Origin: Puccinellia tenuiflora
Lineage: Eukaryota; Streptophyta; Magnoliopsida; Poales; Poaceae
DNA: 64,000 nt
Assembly (NCBI GenBank): GCA_012064385.1
Contig: QRDG01000415.1
Span: 3,089,931-3,153,930, forward strand
Direction: 5' to 3'
How positions within the stretch are numbered: the stretch's first letter is position 1; each line of letters starts with the position of its first letter. The notes beneath the pieces were generated by a model. It worked only from the letters and a program-made list of their open reading frames with translations, did not search any database and was not told where the DNA came from. This document shows positions 1-11,000 of the stretch, piece by piece. A program made the translations under genes and the position numbers.

Positions 1-353
1 TCGTTTTCTAAAATTTGAAAATGTACCGCCGTCGCGTGGTGGCTGCGGTGCGCCAGGGTACACGATTTACCGCCGGCGCACGGGGCTGGAGGCGCGCCGG
101 GGCTAGTTTGGCTTAGCGCCGGCGCGTGAGGCTGTGGATGTGCCGGGGCTATTTGGCTTACCGCCGGCGCACGGGCCACTCTGCACACCGGCGGTAAGTG
201 AGCATGCAGGGGCCGGGGTGATCGCACCTTAGCGCCGACGCATAGAATTGGTGGTGCGCCGGGGGTACTCTGTTAGCGTCGGCGCATAGCCGGCGCATCG
301 AAAATATGGTGCGCCGGCGGTATATTTTTTCTATAAGCTGTTTCCTAGTAGTG
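1..353. mobile_element. Terminal part of a CACTA transposon (other end outside window)
   Basis: The right end reads TTTCCTAGTAGTG (341-353), the reverse complement of a CACTA terminus. Inside it lie many subterminal copies of a GCCGGCGCAC-type motif in both orientations, as expected for transposase-binding repeats of En/Spm-CACTA elements. The 3 bases after the end, ACA, would be one half of a target duplication whose partner lies outside the window. The flanking sequence (AATAAAGAGAAGACGG) matches the repeat units at 2080 and 5965, so the insertion is in that repeat. No transposase is visible. Small reading frames here are by-products of the GC-rich repeats. Confidence 0.8.
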
Positions 354-980
354 ACAATAAAGAGAAGACGGCGTAGGGTCGTAGTACTATACTCTTCACT
401 TCTTGTGGAGTTGTGGCCTCTTTTTATGTATTTAAGTAATGTTTCCACTATTCGTAGTAACTATATCCATCACGGATAACAAGATTTGGATCCACCCCTG
501 ATCTTGATCACTACAAATGATATCAAAGCACATGTTGACTGTAGGTTGTGATCCTAGGAAATTGAAAGTACATAGTAATAATATTTTCCATGTGATTTGA
601 GAAATACTCTCTCACTACTCATCTTCTTAAGATAGAACAATAGAGTTTCTAAATGAGTAGTTGCTCACCGCCCACTTCACCGAGGTTTTCTCAACAATTA
701 CTTCTTTCAAAATCTCTTATATGGAAAAGTAAAGTTGTTTATAAGACTATTGTATTCCACATCTTAACTGATTATTTTCTCAACTCGCCTAATTGGGTAA
801 ATAACTTCAAAATTTTTTTCCCTTCAAGGTTTTCAATCTCAAGAAGTGCAATTTTTTGCAGCTCTAATGTAAAGTCCTTGAAAATCAGGTCAGCTTCACC
901 ACACATCTTCTAAAATACTTAAGCAGTAAGCAATGGTCTTATAAACTATGAGACTCTGGGCCGGCTCTAATATGAGGTCC
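354..980. repeat. Unclassified repeat unit, copy R1
   Basis: First of three related blocks (R1 354-980, R2 1950-2337 plus 3594-4000, R3 5861-6650). Each holds a segment ending near GATCACAAGATTTGGA, a TATCAAAGCACATG motif that resembles a tRNA-Met primer binding site, and then an AT-rich stretch. The minus strand of that stretch can read a short leucine/glutamate-rich peptide (around 3835-3965 in R2), which is also open here but frameshifted in R3. This may be a small LTR element or a repeated gene fragment. I do not recognise the family. Confidence 0.45.
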
Positions 981-982
981 TG

Positions 983-1669
983 CACTAGTGCGAGAACTTT
1001 GAAGCTATGACGGTGTATTTTAATTCAACATGTTGTGTCTGATCACGTATGTTGTTCATAGTTGCATTCCATAAATGTCGATATAATTGTTTGTTTCTTA
1101 TAACTATGCTCAGACCATCCCTGTTGTGCAAGGCATGAGTTCCTGGAACATGTCCGGAGAGACATTCTTCGGATCGAGACATTTGAACTCACCCTCCTCC
1201 AATTCACCAAGCCCAAGGACCATGTCAGGGTTGTTGTCACCCACGAGGCAGTCCGAGCCTATTTCGATTGCCCTTGTTGGAGATCCCTTGGAGATGCTTA
1301 CCGTATTGAAGCCGGTAGGAGGTGTTTGTTCTATCTTGACGATGTCGATACCAACATCGGTGTCTTTTACTGAAGACGACGGCCAAGACACCCAGGGATG
1401 AAGACCCCCAGGGATGAAGACATCGGTGTCAGGGTTGTTAGCACTTCTTTTGTTAATTGGACCTATTATATGCTACTGATGTTGCTGTTATTAGAAATGT
1501 CATTGAAAATTGCGCACCCTTTATTTTCAAAAAATCATTAATGGCGTGGCTAAATAAAGTTGCACCACTATTACGTATATTGCACTGGCGTGGAACAGGA
1601 CACACCACTAGTAGCAAATACCACTGGCGTGTCGTAGCCACGCCATTGGTAGGTAAATCTGCACTAGTG
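983..1669. mobile_element. Possible CACTA-like relic
   Basis: The segment starts CACTAGTGCGAGA and ends TCTGCACTAGTG, which could be degenerate inverted ends. The flanking triplets (CTG and ATA) do not form a target duplication, so the boundaries are weak. A GC-richer stretch at 1110-1391 stays open on the minus strand but resembles nothing I can name. From 1670 to 1950 I see only AT-rich sequence with no recognisable feature. Confidence 0.25.
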
Positions 1670-1949
1670 ATAGTACCAACGATGTGTTTCATTGATATTA
1701 CATGGATCTATGTTTTAAATCTTTCATAGTGCTGGCAGTAGATTACCCTGTATGGAAACTATGTTGATTTTGGAATGAAGTTGGGTAAATCTTCCATAGT
1801 ACCCATAACAGATGACCATATATAGACTAAGTTGAGTGGATGATGTCCACACATAGCCCTATATTTGTCAAACGATCTTGAAAATGGTGGAAGTAGATGT
1901 TGTATCAAAATAATCTTGTGTTTGTATTTCAAAACTCCAAACTATCTTT

Positions 1950-4000
1950 ATGCAAAAAAAAGCCAAAAGATTGTTTACACCCCTTTATGCATGCATTGCA
2001 TCCATGTTACTTCTTTTTGGTATAACTTTAAAGTACATTGAATGTAACCATTTGCTACCTATTATGTTGCAGAGCTAAACAATAAAGAAAAGATGGCGTA
2101 GAGTCGTAGTACTATACTCGTCACTTGTTGTGGAGTTGTGGGCTCTTTTTTATGTATTTAAATAATGTTTCTAGTATTTGTAGTCAATATTTTGGAATTA
2201 AATGTTGTAATATATATATATTTGACTTTATGGTGTAATCATCTGTGTGAGTTGGAAAGGCGATCTAGGGACCATCATGGATCACAAGATTTGGACTCAC
2301 CTCTGGTCTCGATCGCTACAGATGGTATCAAAGCACACACTACTAGGAAACAGGCTTTCTGTGGCGCACCTTTTAGACTTTCTGTGGCGTATCCAGGAAA
2401 AAGCTGGGTGCGCCACAGAATTGTCGCCACTAATTTATATTTCTGTGGCGCATGGGGCCAGATGCGCCACAGAAATGTAGATTCTGTGGCGCATCCAGCT
2501 CCATGCGCCACAGAAATATTTTGGAAAATTTTGAATCTGGAAATTCAAAAAACCTAAATATTTGAATTTTTTCCCAATTTTTCTGAATTTTTTAACCCAT
2601 ATCAAATGATGATATCCCGCTAGGTCACCCATCCTCAAATTGCTCCAACTCAAGCACGCTTAACTTCTAAGTTCTATTCAGAACTGCTACCCTTATGCTG
2701 CTCAAGTTCTTATTGATATAAGTATGATATCAACCCTCTTAAGCCTTGTATGAGTATATATATATATGTGTTTTTAAATTTCGAAAAAATCAAAAACTTC
2801 AAAAGTTTAAAAAAATCCTAAAAAATTCAAAAAATCCCAAAAATTTCAAAAAATAAAAAATTCCAAAAAAATTCAAAAAATTCCAAAAAATCAAAAAATT
2901 CAAAAAAAAGAAGAAAATTCCAAAAAAAAACTCAGAAAAATAAAAAATGCAAAAAAAAACAAAAAATAAAAATCCCAAAAAAATTCAAAAAATAATTTTT
3001 TTTAAAAATCCCAAAAAATAAAAAATTTAAAAATCCCAAAAATCGAATTTTTGAATTTTTTGATTTTGGGGATTTTTTTGGGTTTTTTGAAATTTGTTCG
3101 ATTTTTTGAATTTTTTTGGATTTTTTTAGAATTTTTTTTCACTTTTTTGGGTTTTTTTTTGAATTTTTAAAATGACAAAAAATAAAAAATAAGATTTTTT
3201 TGGAATTGTTTCTTTTTTTATTTTTTTTGAAGTTTTCTGGGTTTTTTGATTTTTTTTTGGATTTTTTGAGTTTTTTTGGATTTTTTCAAACTTCTGTGGC
3301 GCATATGCAACATGCGCCACAGAAAACCACATTTCTGTGGCGCACATCCAACATGCGCCACAGAAACTTGACTTTCTGTGGCGCACGGAGCTGGGTGCGC
3401 CACAGAAAGCAGCATTTCTGTGGCACACGGAGAAACCTGACTTTCTGTGGCGCACGTTGTTTCGGTGCGCCACAGAATTGCAAAATTCTGTGGCGCACCC
3501 AAAAACGTGCGCCACAGAAATAATTTCTGTGGCGCACGGCAAATAGGTGCGCCACTAAAAGGGTTTCCACCTATAGCCTGTTTCCTAGTAGTGACATGTT
3601 GATTGTAGGCTCTGACCTAGGAAATGGAAAGTACATAGTAATAATATTTCCCATGTGATTTGACAAATTCTCTCTTACTACTCATCTTTTTTAAGATTGA
3701 ACGATAGTTTCTAAATGAGTAGTCGATCGCCACCCACTTCACCGAGGTTTTCTCAACGACTACTTTTCTCAAAATCTCTTATATGGAAAAGTAAAGTTTT
3801 TTATAAGACTATTGTATTCCACATCTTAACTATTTATTTTCTCAACTTGCCTAAATGGGAAAATAAGTTCAAAATTATTTTCCCTTCAGAGTTTTCATTC
3901 TCAAGAAGTGCAATTTGTTGCAGCTCTAATGTAAAGTCCTTGAAAATCTGGTCAATTTCACCACACATCTTTTAAGAGACTTAACCAGTAAGCAATGGTT
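1950..4000. repeat. Unclassified repeat unit, copy R2, split by a CACTA element
   Basis: The outer parts (1950-2337 and 3594-4000) align by eye with R1 and R3. The join TGGTATCAAAGCACA / TGTTGATTGTAGG is continuous once the CACTA element at 2338-3593 is removed. R2 and R3 share a longer left part than is visible in R1, including GCATGCATTGCATC and TTCTTTTTGGTATAACTTT. No long coding frame is present. Confidence 0.5.
2338..3593. mobile_element. Non-autonomous CACTA transposon, complete (1,256 bp)
   Basis: Perfect inverted ends CACTACTAGGAAACAGGCT (2338-2356) and its complement ending at 3593 are flanked by the 3-bp target duplication ACA (2335-2337 and 3594-3596). Subterminal arrays of TCTGTGGCGCACC in alternating orientation occupy about 2357-2525 and 3293-3560. 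The core (2770-3290) is an A-tract-rich half followed by a T-tract-rich half, so it can fold back. There is no transposase, so the element would depend on one in trans. The empty site is seen in R1 (near 531-545) and R3 (near 6215-6235). Confidence 0.93.
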
Positions 4001-4194
4001 ACGTACTAGAGAGAGGCTCGAAAGACTGAAGAGCGTGAAGACTTTGAAGACTACGAATGGAAAGATTTAAGGTGACCCTTTGATAACCAAACACCGGATA
4101 TGCTATTTTCTTAGTAGAACAGACTGGCCATGTTGTGAGTACGTGAGGCCATGCATGTTCGTGCATGCAGTGCGAAGATGTTAATCTAATACTA

Positions 4195-4352
4195 CCCTCC
4201 GTTCCATAATGTAAGACATTTTAGCATTTCTCTTTCCATCCGTATCTAGACATGTTTTAGTGTAAGGTTCAAATGATCTTGCACTAAAACATGTCTAGAT
4301 ACTGATGGAAAGAGAAATGGCGAAAAAGTCTTACATTATGGAACGAAGGGAG
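4195..4352. mobile_element. Stowaway-type MITE
   Basis: A near-perfect palindrome of about 158 bp. It starts CCCTCCGTTCCATAATGTAA and ends with the complementary GGAACGAAGGGAG, flanked by TA on both sides (4193-4194, 4353-4354). The interior GACATGTTTTAGTG and its inverse complete the fold-back. TA target duplications and CTCCCTCC-type ends are the hallmark of Tc1/mariner-derived Stowaway MITEs in grasses. Confidence 0.93.
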
Positions 4353-4458
4353 TATCATAAAGATGACTCTAGCATATTTTCTCGGTGTTGCAGTACAACC
4401 TAGGTTACTATTTTGGCCATCAGTTTGTATGAAAATATGTCTCGTCAAAAATATGTGT

Positions 4459-4520
<62 letters not shown>

Positions 4521-4535
4521 GGGGGGGGGGGGGGG
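4459..4535 (+). repeat. Poly-G tract: 61 G, one T, 15 G
   Basis: Uninterrupted G from 4459 to 4519, T at 4520, then G from 4521 to 4535. It could form G-quadruplexes. The length may be uncertain, because such runs are hard to sequence and assemble. The apparent proline-rich or glycine-rich reading frames through it are not genes. Confidence 0.98.
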
Positions 4536-4654
4536 CATGTTTGAGCACTTTCGTGTAACTGCATCTCTCGATCGCTATATCTTGTTTTTCTTTTGTCCCA
4601 CTCGACGCAGATACGTTACGGTTGAATGAATTGCTAGTCCGCGTACGGAACGCG

Positions 4655-5700
4655 GATGGCATTTTAATATCTGTTGTACGGAGGGGAAAAGTCACATGCA
4701 TGACACTAGCGAAAGATAAGCCGCCGTACAGAAATGGACGTTTTCTTATGTATCCTATGCTAGATCTAGTGTGTACTCGCCACTGCTAAATAAAAAAGTA
4801 CTCTTGCCAAGCGCTATGTTGTCCGCACCATTAGCCAAAGCTGGCAGAAGGCTCAAGGCTATCATGCGACACCGAACTCTGACTTGCCTTTCTCAAACTA
4901 AATCGAGAGAACCTATACATGGTTGAAGAAGAGAGGAAATTTTTTACTCAGCTATAGTCGATTACAAGTTCGTCTATGTACGGAACATCTGGCGTTTTAA
5001 TAATATGTACGGAGGAAAAATATGAAAGATATGCTGCCGTACAGAAACGGACGTTTTCTTGTGTGAGAGTATCACTCTGCTGGCTAGATCCAGTGCACTG
5101 GCTACTTAAGTACAATAAGTACTCTGGCGCAGCAGTAGATATATATATGCCGAAAACGATATGTGGTCTGTACCATATGCCAAAGTCTCTTCACAAGGCT
5201 CCAAGCAGCGGAAAATATATGTAAGTTGGTCCGTACCGAACTTTGCTTGCCTTTCTCATAGAAAACCAAAGAAAGGGTAGGCCCTGTAGTTTGATATATT
5301 CCAGGAGCACATGCATCGGTAGCCATGCCTGTCGACGTGTCAGTTGCTGATAGGTGGGAATGACGAGACCTGAGGCTCTCTGTAGTGGCGAACAAGTACT
5401 GCCTAGACAATCCTCACGTGACCAACTCCCCATATAGCATCTCTCTATCGGAAATTCAATTCGGCTTTTATACCGAATTGAAACATGTAAGACGTGAAGA
5501 TGTATGTGCGGACATTTTTTCTAGAATTTTTTGACATTCAAAATTATGATTAAAATATTTTTTTATTAAAGGGTGCATCTACACCTGGGAGCCAAAACGC
5601 TGCCCCTCTATCCGGATCTCTATCTACACAGTCCTGAACTCACACATAACCTTCTTTCTCAGCTGACCAATTATGTGTTGCTTTGTATGTGTGACCAGGG
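4655..5700 (+). pseudogene. Orphan MADS-locus promoter/5'-leader relic without a gene
   Basis: This block matches the 5' flanks of both MADS genes. Shared blocks include GGAGGGGAAAAGTCACATGC (4681-4700), AGTACTCTTGCCAAGC (4798-), CAGCAGTAGATATATATATG (5130-), CATGCCTGTCGACGTGTCAG (5324-) and the stretch ending ACAATCCTCACGTGACCAAC (5407-). A degraded leader segment with CTCAGCTGACCAA follows near 5659. No MADS-box exon follows it. It is best read as the remnant of an additional tandem copy whose coding part was lost. The interval 5450-5630 shows nothing recognisable. Confidence 0.7.
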
Positions 5701-5860
5701 GCTGCCACGTGGTGGTGGAAATCATCGGGATCATCATCTCATCACCTCCATCACTAGAAAAAAATCTATCTTCATCTCCACTCCGTCATGTTGTTCAGTC
5801 TCTGGTTGTAACTTACATCTGTCGTTGAGAGTAACTTTCAATGTTGATTACCCTTTGTAG

Positions 5861-6650
5861 TCGATGTACAAAAATCCTAATAGGCATGCATTGCATCTTT
5901 GTTACTTCTTTTTGGTATAACTTTGAAGTACATTCAATGTACTCATCTGCTACGTATTGTGTTGCAGACCAGGACAATACAGAAAAGACGACATAGGGTC
6001 ATAGTACTATACCCGTCACTCAGGGAGTTGCGGACTCTTTTTTATTTATATAAATAATGTTTCTACTATTTATAGTAAATACTTTGGAATTAAATGTTGT
6101 AATAAAGATGTTTGAGCTTCTGGTGTAACCATATGTGAGTGTTGGAAAGACGAACTAGGGACCATCATGGATCACAAGATTTGGACCCACCCCTGGTCTC
6201 GATCGCTACAGATAGTATCAAAGCACATGCTAACGGTAGATTGTGACCCTGGAAATGGGAAGTACATATTAATAATATTTCCCATTTGATTTGAGAAATA
6301 CCCTCTTACTACTCATCTTTCTTAAGATTCATTAGTAGTTTGTAAATGAGAAGTTGATCACCACCCACTCCATCGAGGTTTTCTCAACGACTACATTTAT
6401 GAAAATCATGTAAAGTTGTTTTGTAAGACTCTTGTATTCCACATCTTAACTATTTATTTTCTCAACTCGCTTAATTGGGAAAACAGCTTCAAAATTATTT
6501 TCCCTTTAGATTTTACAATCTCAAGAAGTGCAATTTGCTGCAGCTCTAGTGTGAAGTCCTTGAAAAAGGTCAACTTCACCACACATCTTCGAAAAGACCG
6601 AAGCAACGAGTACTAGCTAGAGACTCCAAAGACTTTGAAGAGTATTGTGA
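5861..6650. repeat. Unclassified repeat unit, copy R3
   Basis: It matches R2 from GCATGCATTGCATC (5884-) through TAGTATCAAAGCACATG (6213-) to the AAGTGCAATTTGCTGCAGC segment near 6526. There is no CACTA insertion here, so it serves as the empty site for the element at 2338. The minus-strand peptide open in R2 is frameshifted here near 6565. From 6650 to 6990 the sequence resembles the end of R2 and then grades into the MADS promoter module. Confidence 0.5.
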
Positions 6651-6989
6651 AGACTTTGAACACTCCGAATGGAAGATTCCAAGATTATCCTATTTTCCTT
6701 AATAGAACAGACTGGCCATGTTGGGATCGAGTAACGTGAGGCCATGTTCGTGCAATCTGAAAATGTTAATCCAATATCACAAAGATGACGCCTAGCATAT
6801 TTCTCTGTGTTGCAGTACAAGCTAGGTTAATATTTGGTCATCAACTTATATAAAATATGTTTCTTCAGAAATACGTGGGAAGAAACGTTTGAGCAACTTA
6901 ATTGGTGTACATGCATCTTCCTAGGTTTTTTTTCTATCAAACTAAACGCAGATATAGCATATACCAATGGTTCAATGAACTGCTAGTGC

Positions 6990-8027
6990 TCAATTACAAC
7001 TTCGTCTCTGTACGGAACATGGGTGGCATTTAATATTCGTTTTCTTTATGTATCTCGTATGGTAGATCTAGTGTATACTGGCAAGTGCTTAATAAAAGTA
7101 CTCTGGTCCAGCTAGCAGTAGATATATGCTGCAACCGGTATGTTGTCTGCACCATTAGCCAAAGTTTGCACAAGGCTCGACGTAGGCAGCTGGAAAAGAA
7201 GGTTATATATCGTGCGAGTTGGTCCGTACCGAAGTTTGACTTGCCTTTCTCAGACTAAATCGAGAGAACGTATTGCATAGTCGACGTACCAACGGAGGAA
7301 GACTTTACTCTCACTCAGCTAGCTAGTCGAGATCGATTGCAAGTTCAACTCTGTACGGAACATCGCGCTAGCTGGCGTTTTAGTATGTATATGTACGGAG
7401 GAGAAAGCTCCACGCATCACACTAGCGAAAGATATATGAGGCCGTACAGATCACGGGCGTTTATCGGCTAGATCCAGTGCACCATGTACTACTTAATACT
7501 ACTTACTATAAGCACTCTGTCCCAGCAGTAGATATATGCCGCAAACGATACCTCGTCTGCACCATATATATGCCAAAGTCTTCACAAGAGGCTCCAAGCA
7601 GGGGAAAATAAGGTTATCATATGCAAGTTGCTCCGTACCCAAGTTTGCTTACCCAGTAAGGAAAGGGTAGGCCTTGGGGTACCATATTGCAGGAGCACAT
7701 GCACTATTAATTGGCTAGCTATATGACTGTGTTGACGTGTCAGTTCCCGATAGGTGGGAATGACGAGAGACTTGATCGATCGAGGCTGTCTAGTGGCGAA
7801 CAAGTAAGTACTGCCTAGAGACAATCCTCAGGTGACCAACTCCCCAGATGTCATCTCTCCCAGCTCTCTCTGTCGTCTAGACAATATATCCTCAACTCCC
7901 ACATAGACAGACACTCACATCCCCGTTGTCTCTCCCCCCCTCTCTCTCTCTCAGCTGACCAACTCTCTGTGCTGTGCGGATAAAATCTCCAGTCAGCCGC
8001 TGCTAGCTGGCCGATCATCGGAACTAC
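6990..8027 (+). promoter_or_regulatory. 5' flank and leader of MADS gene 1
   Basis: Two repeated modules precede the gene. Module 1 (about 7085-7280) runs from TTAATAAAAGTACTCTGG to a TTGACTTGCC segment. Module 2 (about 7345-7830) runs from CTGTACGGAACATCGC to AACAAGTAAGTACTGCC. Both recur upstream of gene 2 and in relic copies. A pyrimidine-rich CT repeat with CTCAGCTGACCAAC (about 7920-7971) is shared with gene 2 and probably lies in the 5' UTR. The transcription start cannot be fixed by eye. Confidence 0.6.
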
Positions 8028-8030
8028 ATG

Positions 8031-11000
8031 ATGGTCCGGGGAAAGACGGTGATCGAGAGGATCGAAGACACCACAAGCCGGCAGGTGACCTTCTCCAAGC
8101 GGAAGGGCGGGCTGTTCAAGAAAGCAAAGGAGCTGGGCATCCTGTGCGATGCGCAGGTCGGGGTCGTCCTCTTCTCCAACACCGGCCGCCTCTACGACTA
8201 CTCCAACTCCGGGTATTTACTGTATGTACATATTACTTTTAGCTAGCTAGCATGGATTCCTCTAAAGAACACAGGATCCATGCCGTAGGCAGATCTATAA
8301 CATGCATGAGCAAATCCCAATAATTAAGCAGATCTTGCAAACACGCACCGATCCTTGATGAACCGTGTGCGCTAGCTAGTTTAATTTCAAGAAGAGAAGA
8401 AATTAAGAGACTACTCGATGGTTTTTTTTTTTTTTTTGTATAATCAATCAGCTCATCTCCTTTTGTTTTTGTTTTTTGTTTTGAGACTTGATGATCTTTT
8501 TTCAGTTGTATTTCGCTATCTCAGCTTTTGCTTATGACCTTACTACTCCTGATTGTTTTCTGGCGATATTTCACTTTGCTACTTCGCAGAGCCTAGCGAA
8601 GTCCACTCGTCTTCTTTCTCTATATTGACGATCGAGAGATGTCACCATAAGAAAAGGATGAGCTGGTATTTTGCTATATGTCTAGCCTGTATGAGATATG
8701 AGCAGGTCTGGTGGTATTGTTTAATCAGTTGGCATATAATTTCAAATCGTCATATTGATTGATTGATTGATTGATTTTTGTGGGGAGCACCTAGCTGGCT
8801 AGTGTTATATTTTTTCGTTTAAAGCCATACCTACATATTGTTGAAGAACATTGTATTGGACATGATTCAACTGCGTAGTGTCACATGCACACCTTCGGAA
8901 ATAATTAGTTTGCATACTATTGCCTTCCTTTGGAGTATAGTGTACAAAACTGAACTTGAAAAATGTAAACAACGCATATTGATCCTGGCCTGTTGCCTCC
9001 CCCTCCAATTATATTACTAGTTTACATAGTACTGTTACCTTTTTTTTTTTAGATCGTGATCCTGTACTATGTAAGGTGCTAGGATCATGTGATCGCTATG
9101 TGCTTCAACAAGAATCATGTGATCGCCATATTAATTAGCTTATCCACTTCCCCAGAAACAAAATAGATTGAATAAGTGGGCATACCAAATTGTGGCGTGA
9201 TTATGAAAAAAAATAGTCTGGAAAATTGACGACATAAATGCATCGAGATTACAATATGTGCTAACGTTCATTTTTTTTAAGTACAATCTACACATATGAT
9301 CTTTTTGTAGAACGTATGATCATATTATCTTATGCCGCCAATAGTTCATAAAACATAAATTGGGTTTATACTTTTCATATTATTTTTCTATTTAGACCAT
9401 TTAACTACTAATACTGATCCATACTTTGTTATGTATCCATTTTCATATGAGTGGGACTATAAATCAAATTTATTTTCCTTTAGAATACTCCAAGATATTG
9501 GCCAAGTTGACCACATTAATTCATACATATTTCCTTTTCTATTTGACTTTTTCAAATATTTACATCCTCTCTTATTTAATTAGTTTAACATATTACTTTC
9601 TAGAACTAAGCAAATAATATATGTGCCCCATAAAATCTGAAGGTGCTACATTGATACAGACTACACCTTATGTAGATGATTTTTCCTTTTGAAAGCTATA
9701 TTAAAAATCACAATAGGAACTATCCAGCCCCAATATCATCAAAATAATATTTGGATCTTGTAAATATTTTAATCAAATGTTCAGGTTGGTCATATCAAAA
9801 TTGTATGATTGTATGCTTAATGGATATATATCAAAATGTTACCATTTTATTTTAATATTGGAATATGCATATACCATGACAAACATGCATTAAAAATTGC
9901 TTCTCATACACCACTCATTAAGTAATTAAAAAATTGTTGTAAAGGCATGTCCGCACTTACACATGTTTACCTCACTGACAAGAGAAACTTCACAAATTAT
10001 GTCATAATTAAGCCTTCTGCATTTGTAAGCTAAAATATTTTTTCTTTGAGATTATAATATTCTTTCCCTTTTCTACCAGAATGAAATCAATAATTGAAAG
10101 GTACCAGCAGGTTAAAGAGGGCCAGCAATTCATGAGTGCAAGCGCCGAGGCTAAGGTATAACTTTCGCGAGTAGTATCGATAAGTTAGCTAGTATTTGTA
10201 TATTTTTTATGTGGTTTAAAGTACATGACTACCTTTATGCCATGTGGATACCATGCATGGAATTCTCCATACCAATTGTTAAGTCACCTCTTGAGTATAA
10301 TGGTTAGTTCTTACTCCCTCAGTTCGACATAATAGGGGTGGAGAGCCTTTCTAGATTGTTTGAAATTACAAGGGTGGAGCATTAAATATTCTTACTTACT
10401 GTGCGCGATTTAATTTGTAAACCATGATTAATAGGATGCAAGACAATGTATGCACTCCTCTTTATCCATGCACAAATACTGTTGGTTGGGAGTATTAATA
10501 GGAGTTAGTGAGTGAGGTTTTTATGCCAACTTAGAGGGAGTAATTAAGATACGTCTTGGTATAGCCGAGTTGGCTAGATGTCATTGTGGGACAAAGTCCA
10601 TGCTGTGTCGGTGAAGGGGGCAGCGGGGACTTTGTGTCTCTCGGCTCTGTATGGAGGAAGGTCGACGTGCTAGGGGCATCTTGTGTCGATAGTCAACGGT
10701 GTTGCCGTGTTGGAGCCCCTCGATGCCCGTGGTGGCACTGACTGCTCCTCCACCTGCATCTCCTCATCGCGGCCGCTGTCGTCGTCAACATCTCCCTCGC
10801 TATTGAGTCGGTTTGTGGACTGATGCACCTCCCTAGTCTCCTCTACACATATCTGGCCGCGGGTCGCCGGTTCCGGTGTTCCTAGGGCCACCGAGGGACC
10901 CCTCCGGCAGATCTGGGCCAACAGTTGCCTCTGTGCCAAGGGCCATTGGTTGCGAAAGCTTGAGAGTGCATTTCAAGTGGTGTTGCGTGTGTCGATGCAG

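Noticed and set aside
983..1669. Confident CACTA element
   Set aside because: The ends are suggestive but no target duplication is present, so kept only as a low-confidence relic.
2357..3560. CRISPR-like regularly spaced repeats
   Set aside because: The repeats alternate in orientation, spacing is uneven, and they lie inside a CACTA element in a plant genome.
3126..3570. Several overlapping open frames on both strands
   Set aside because: They come from the CACTA subterminal repeats and A/T-tract core, which leave all frames open.
4284..4701. Proline-rich or glycine-rich proteins
   Set aside because: They are the translation of the poly-G run; no other coding evidence.
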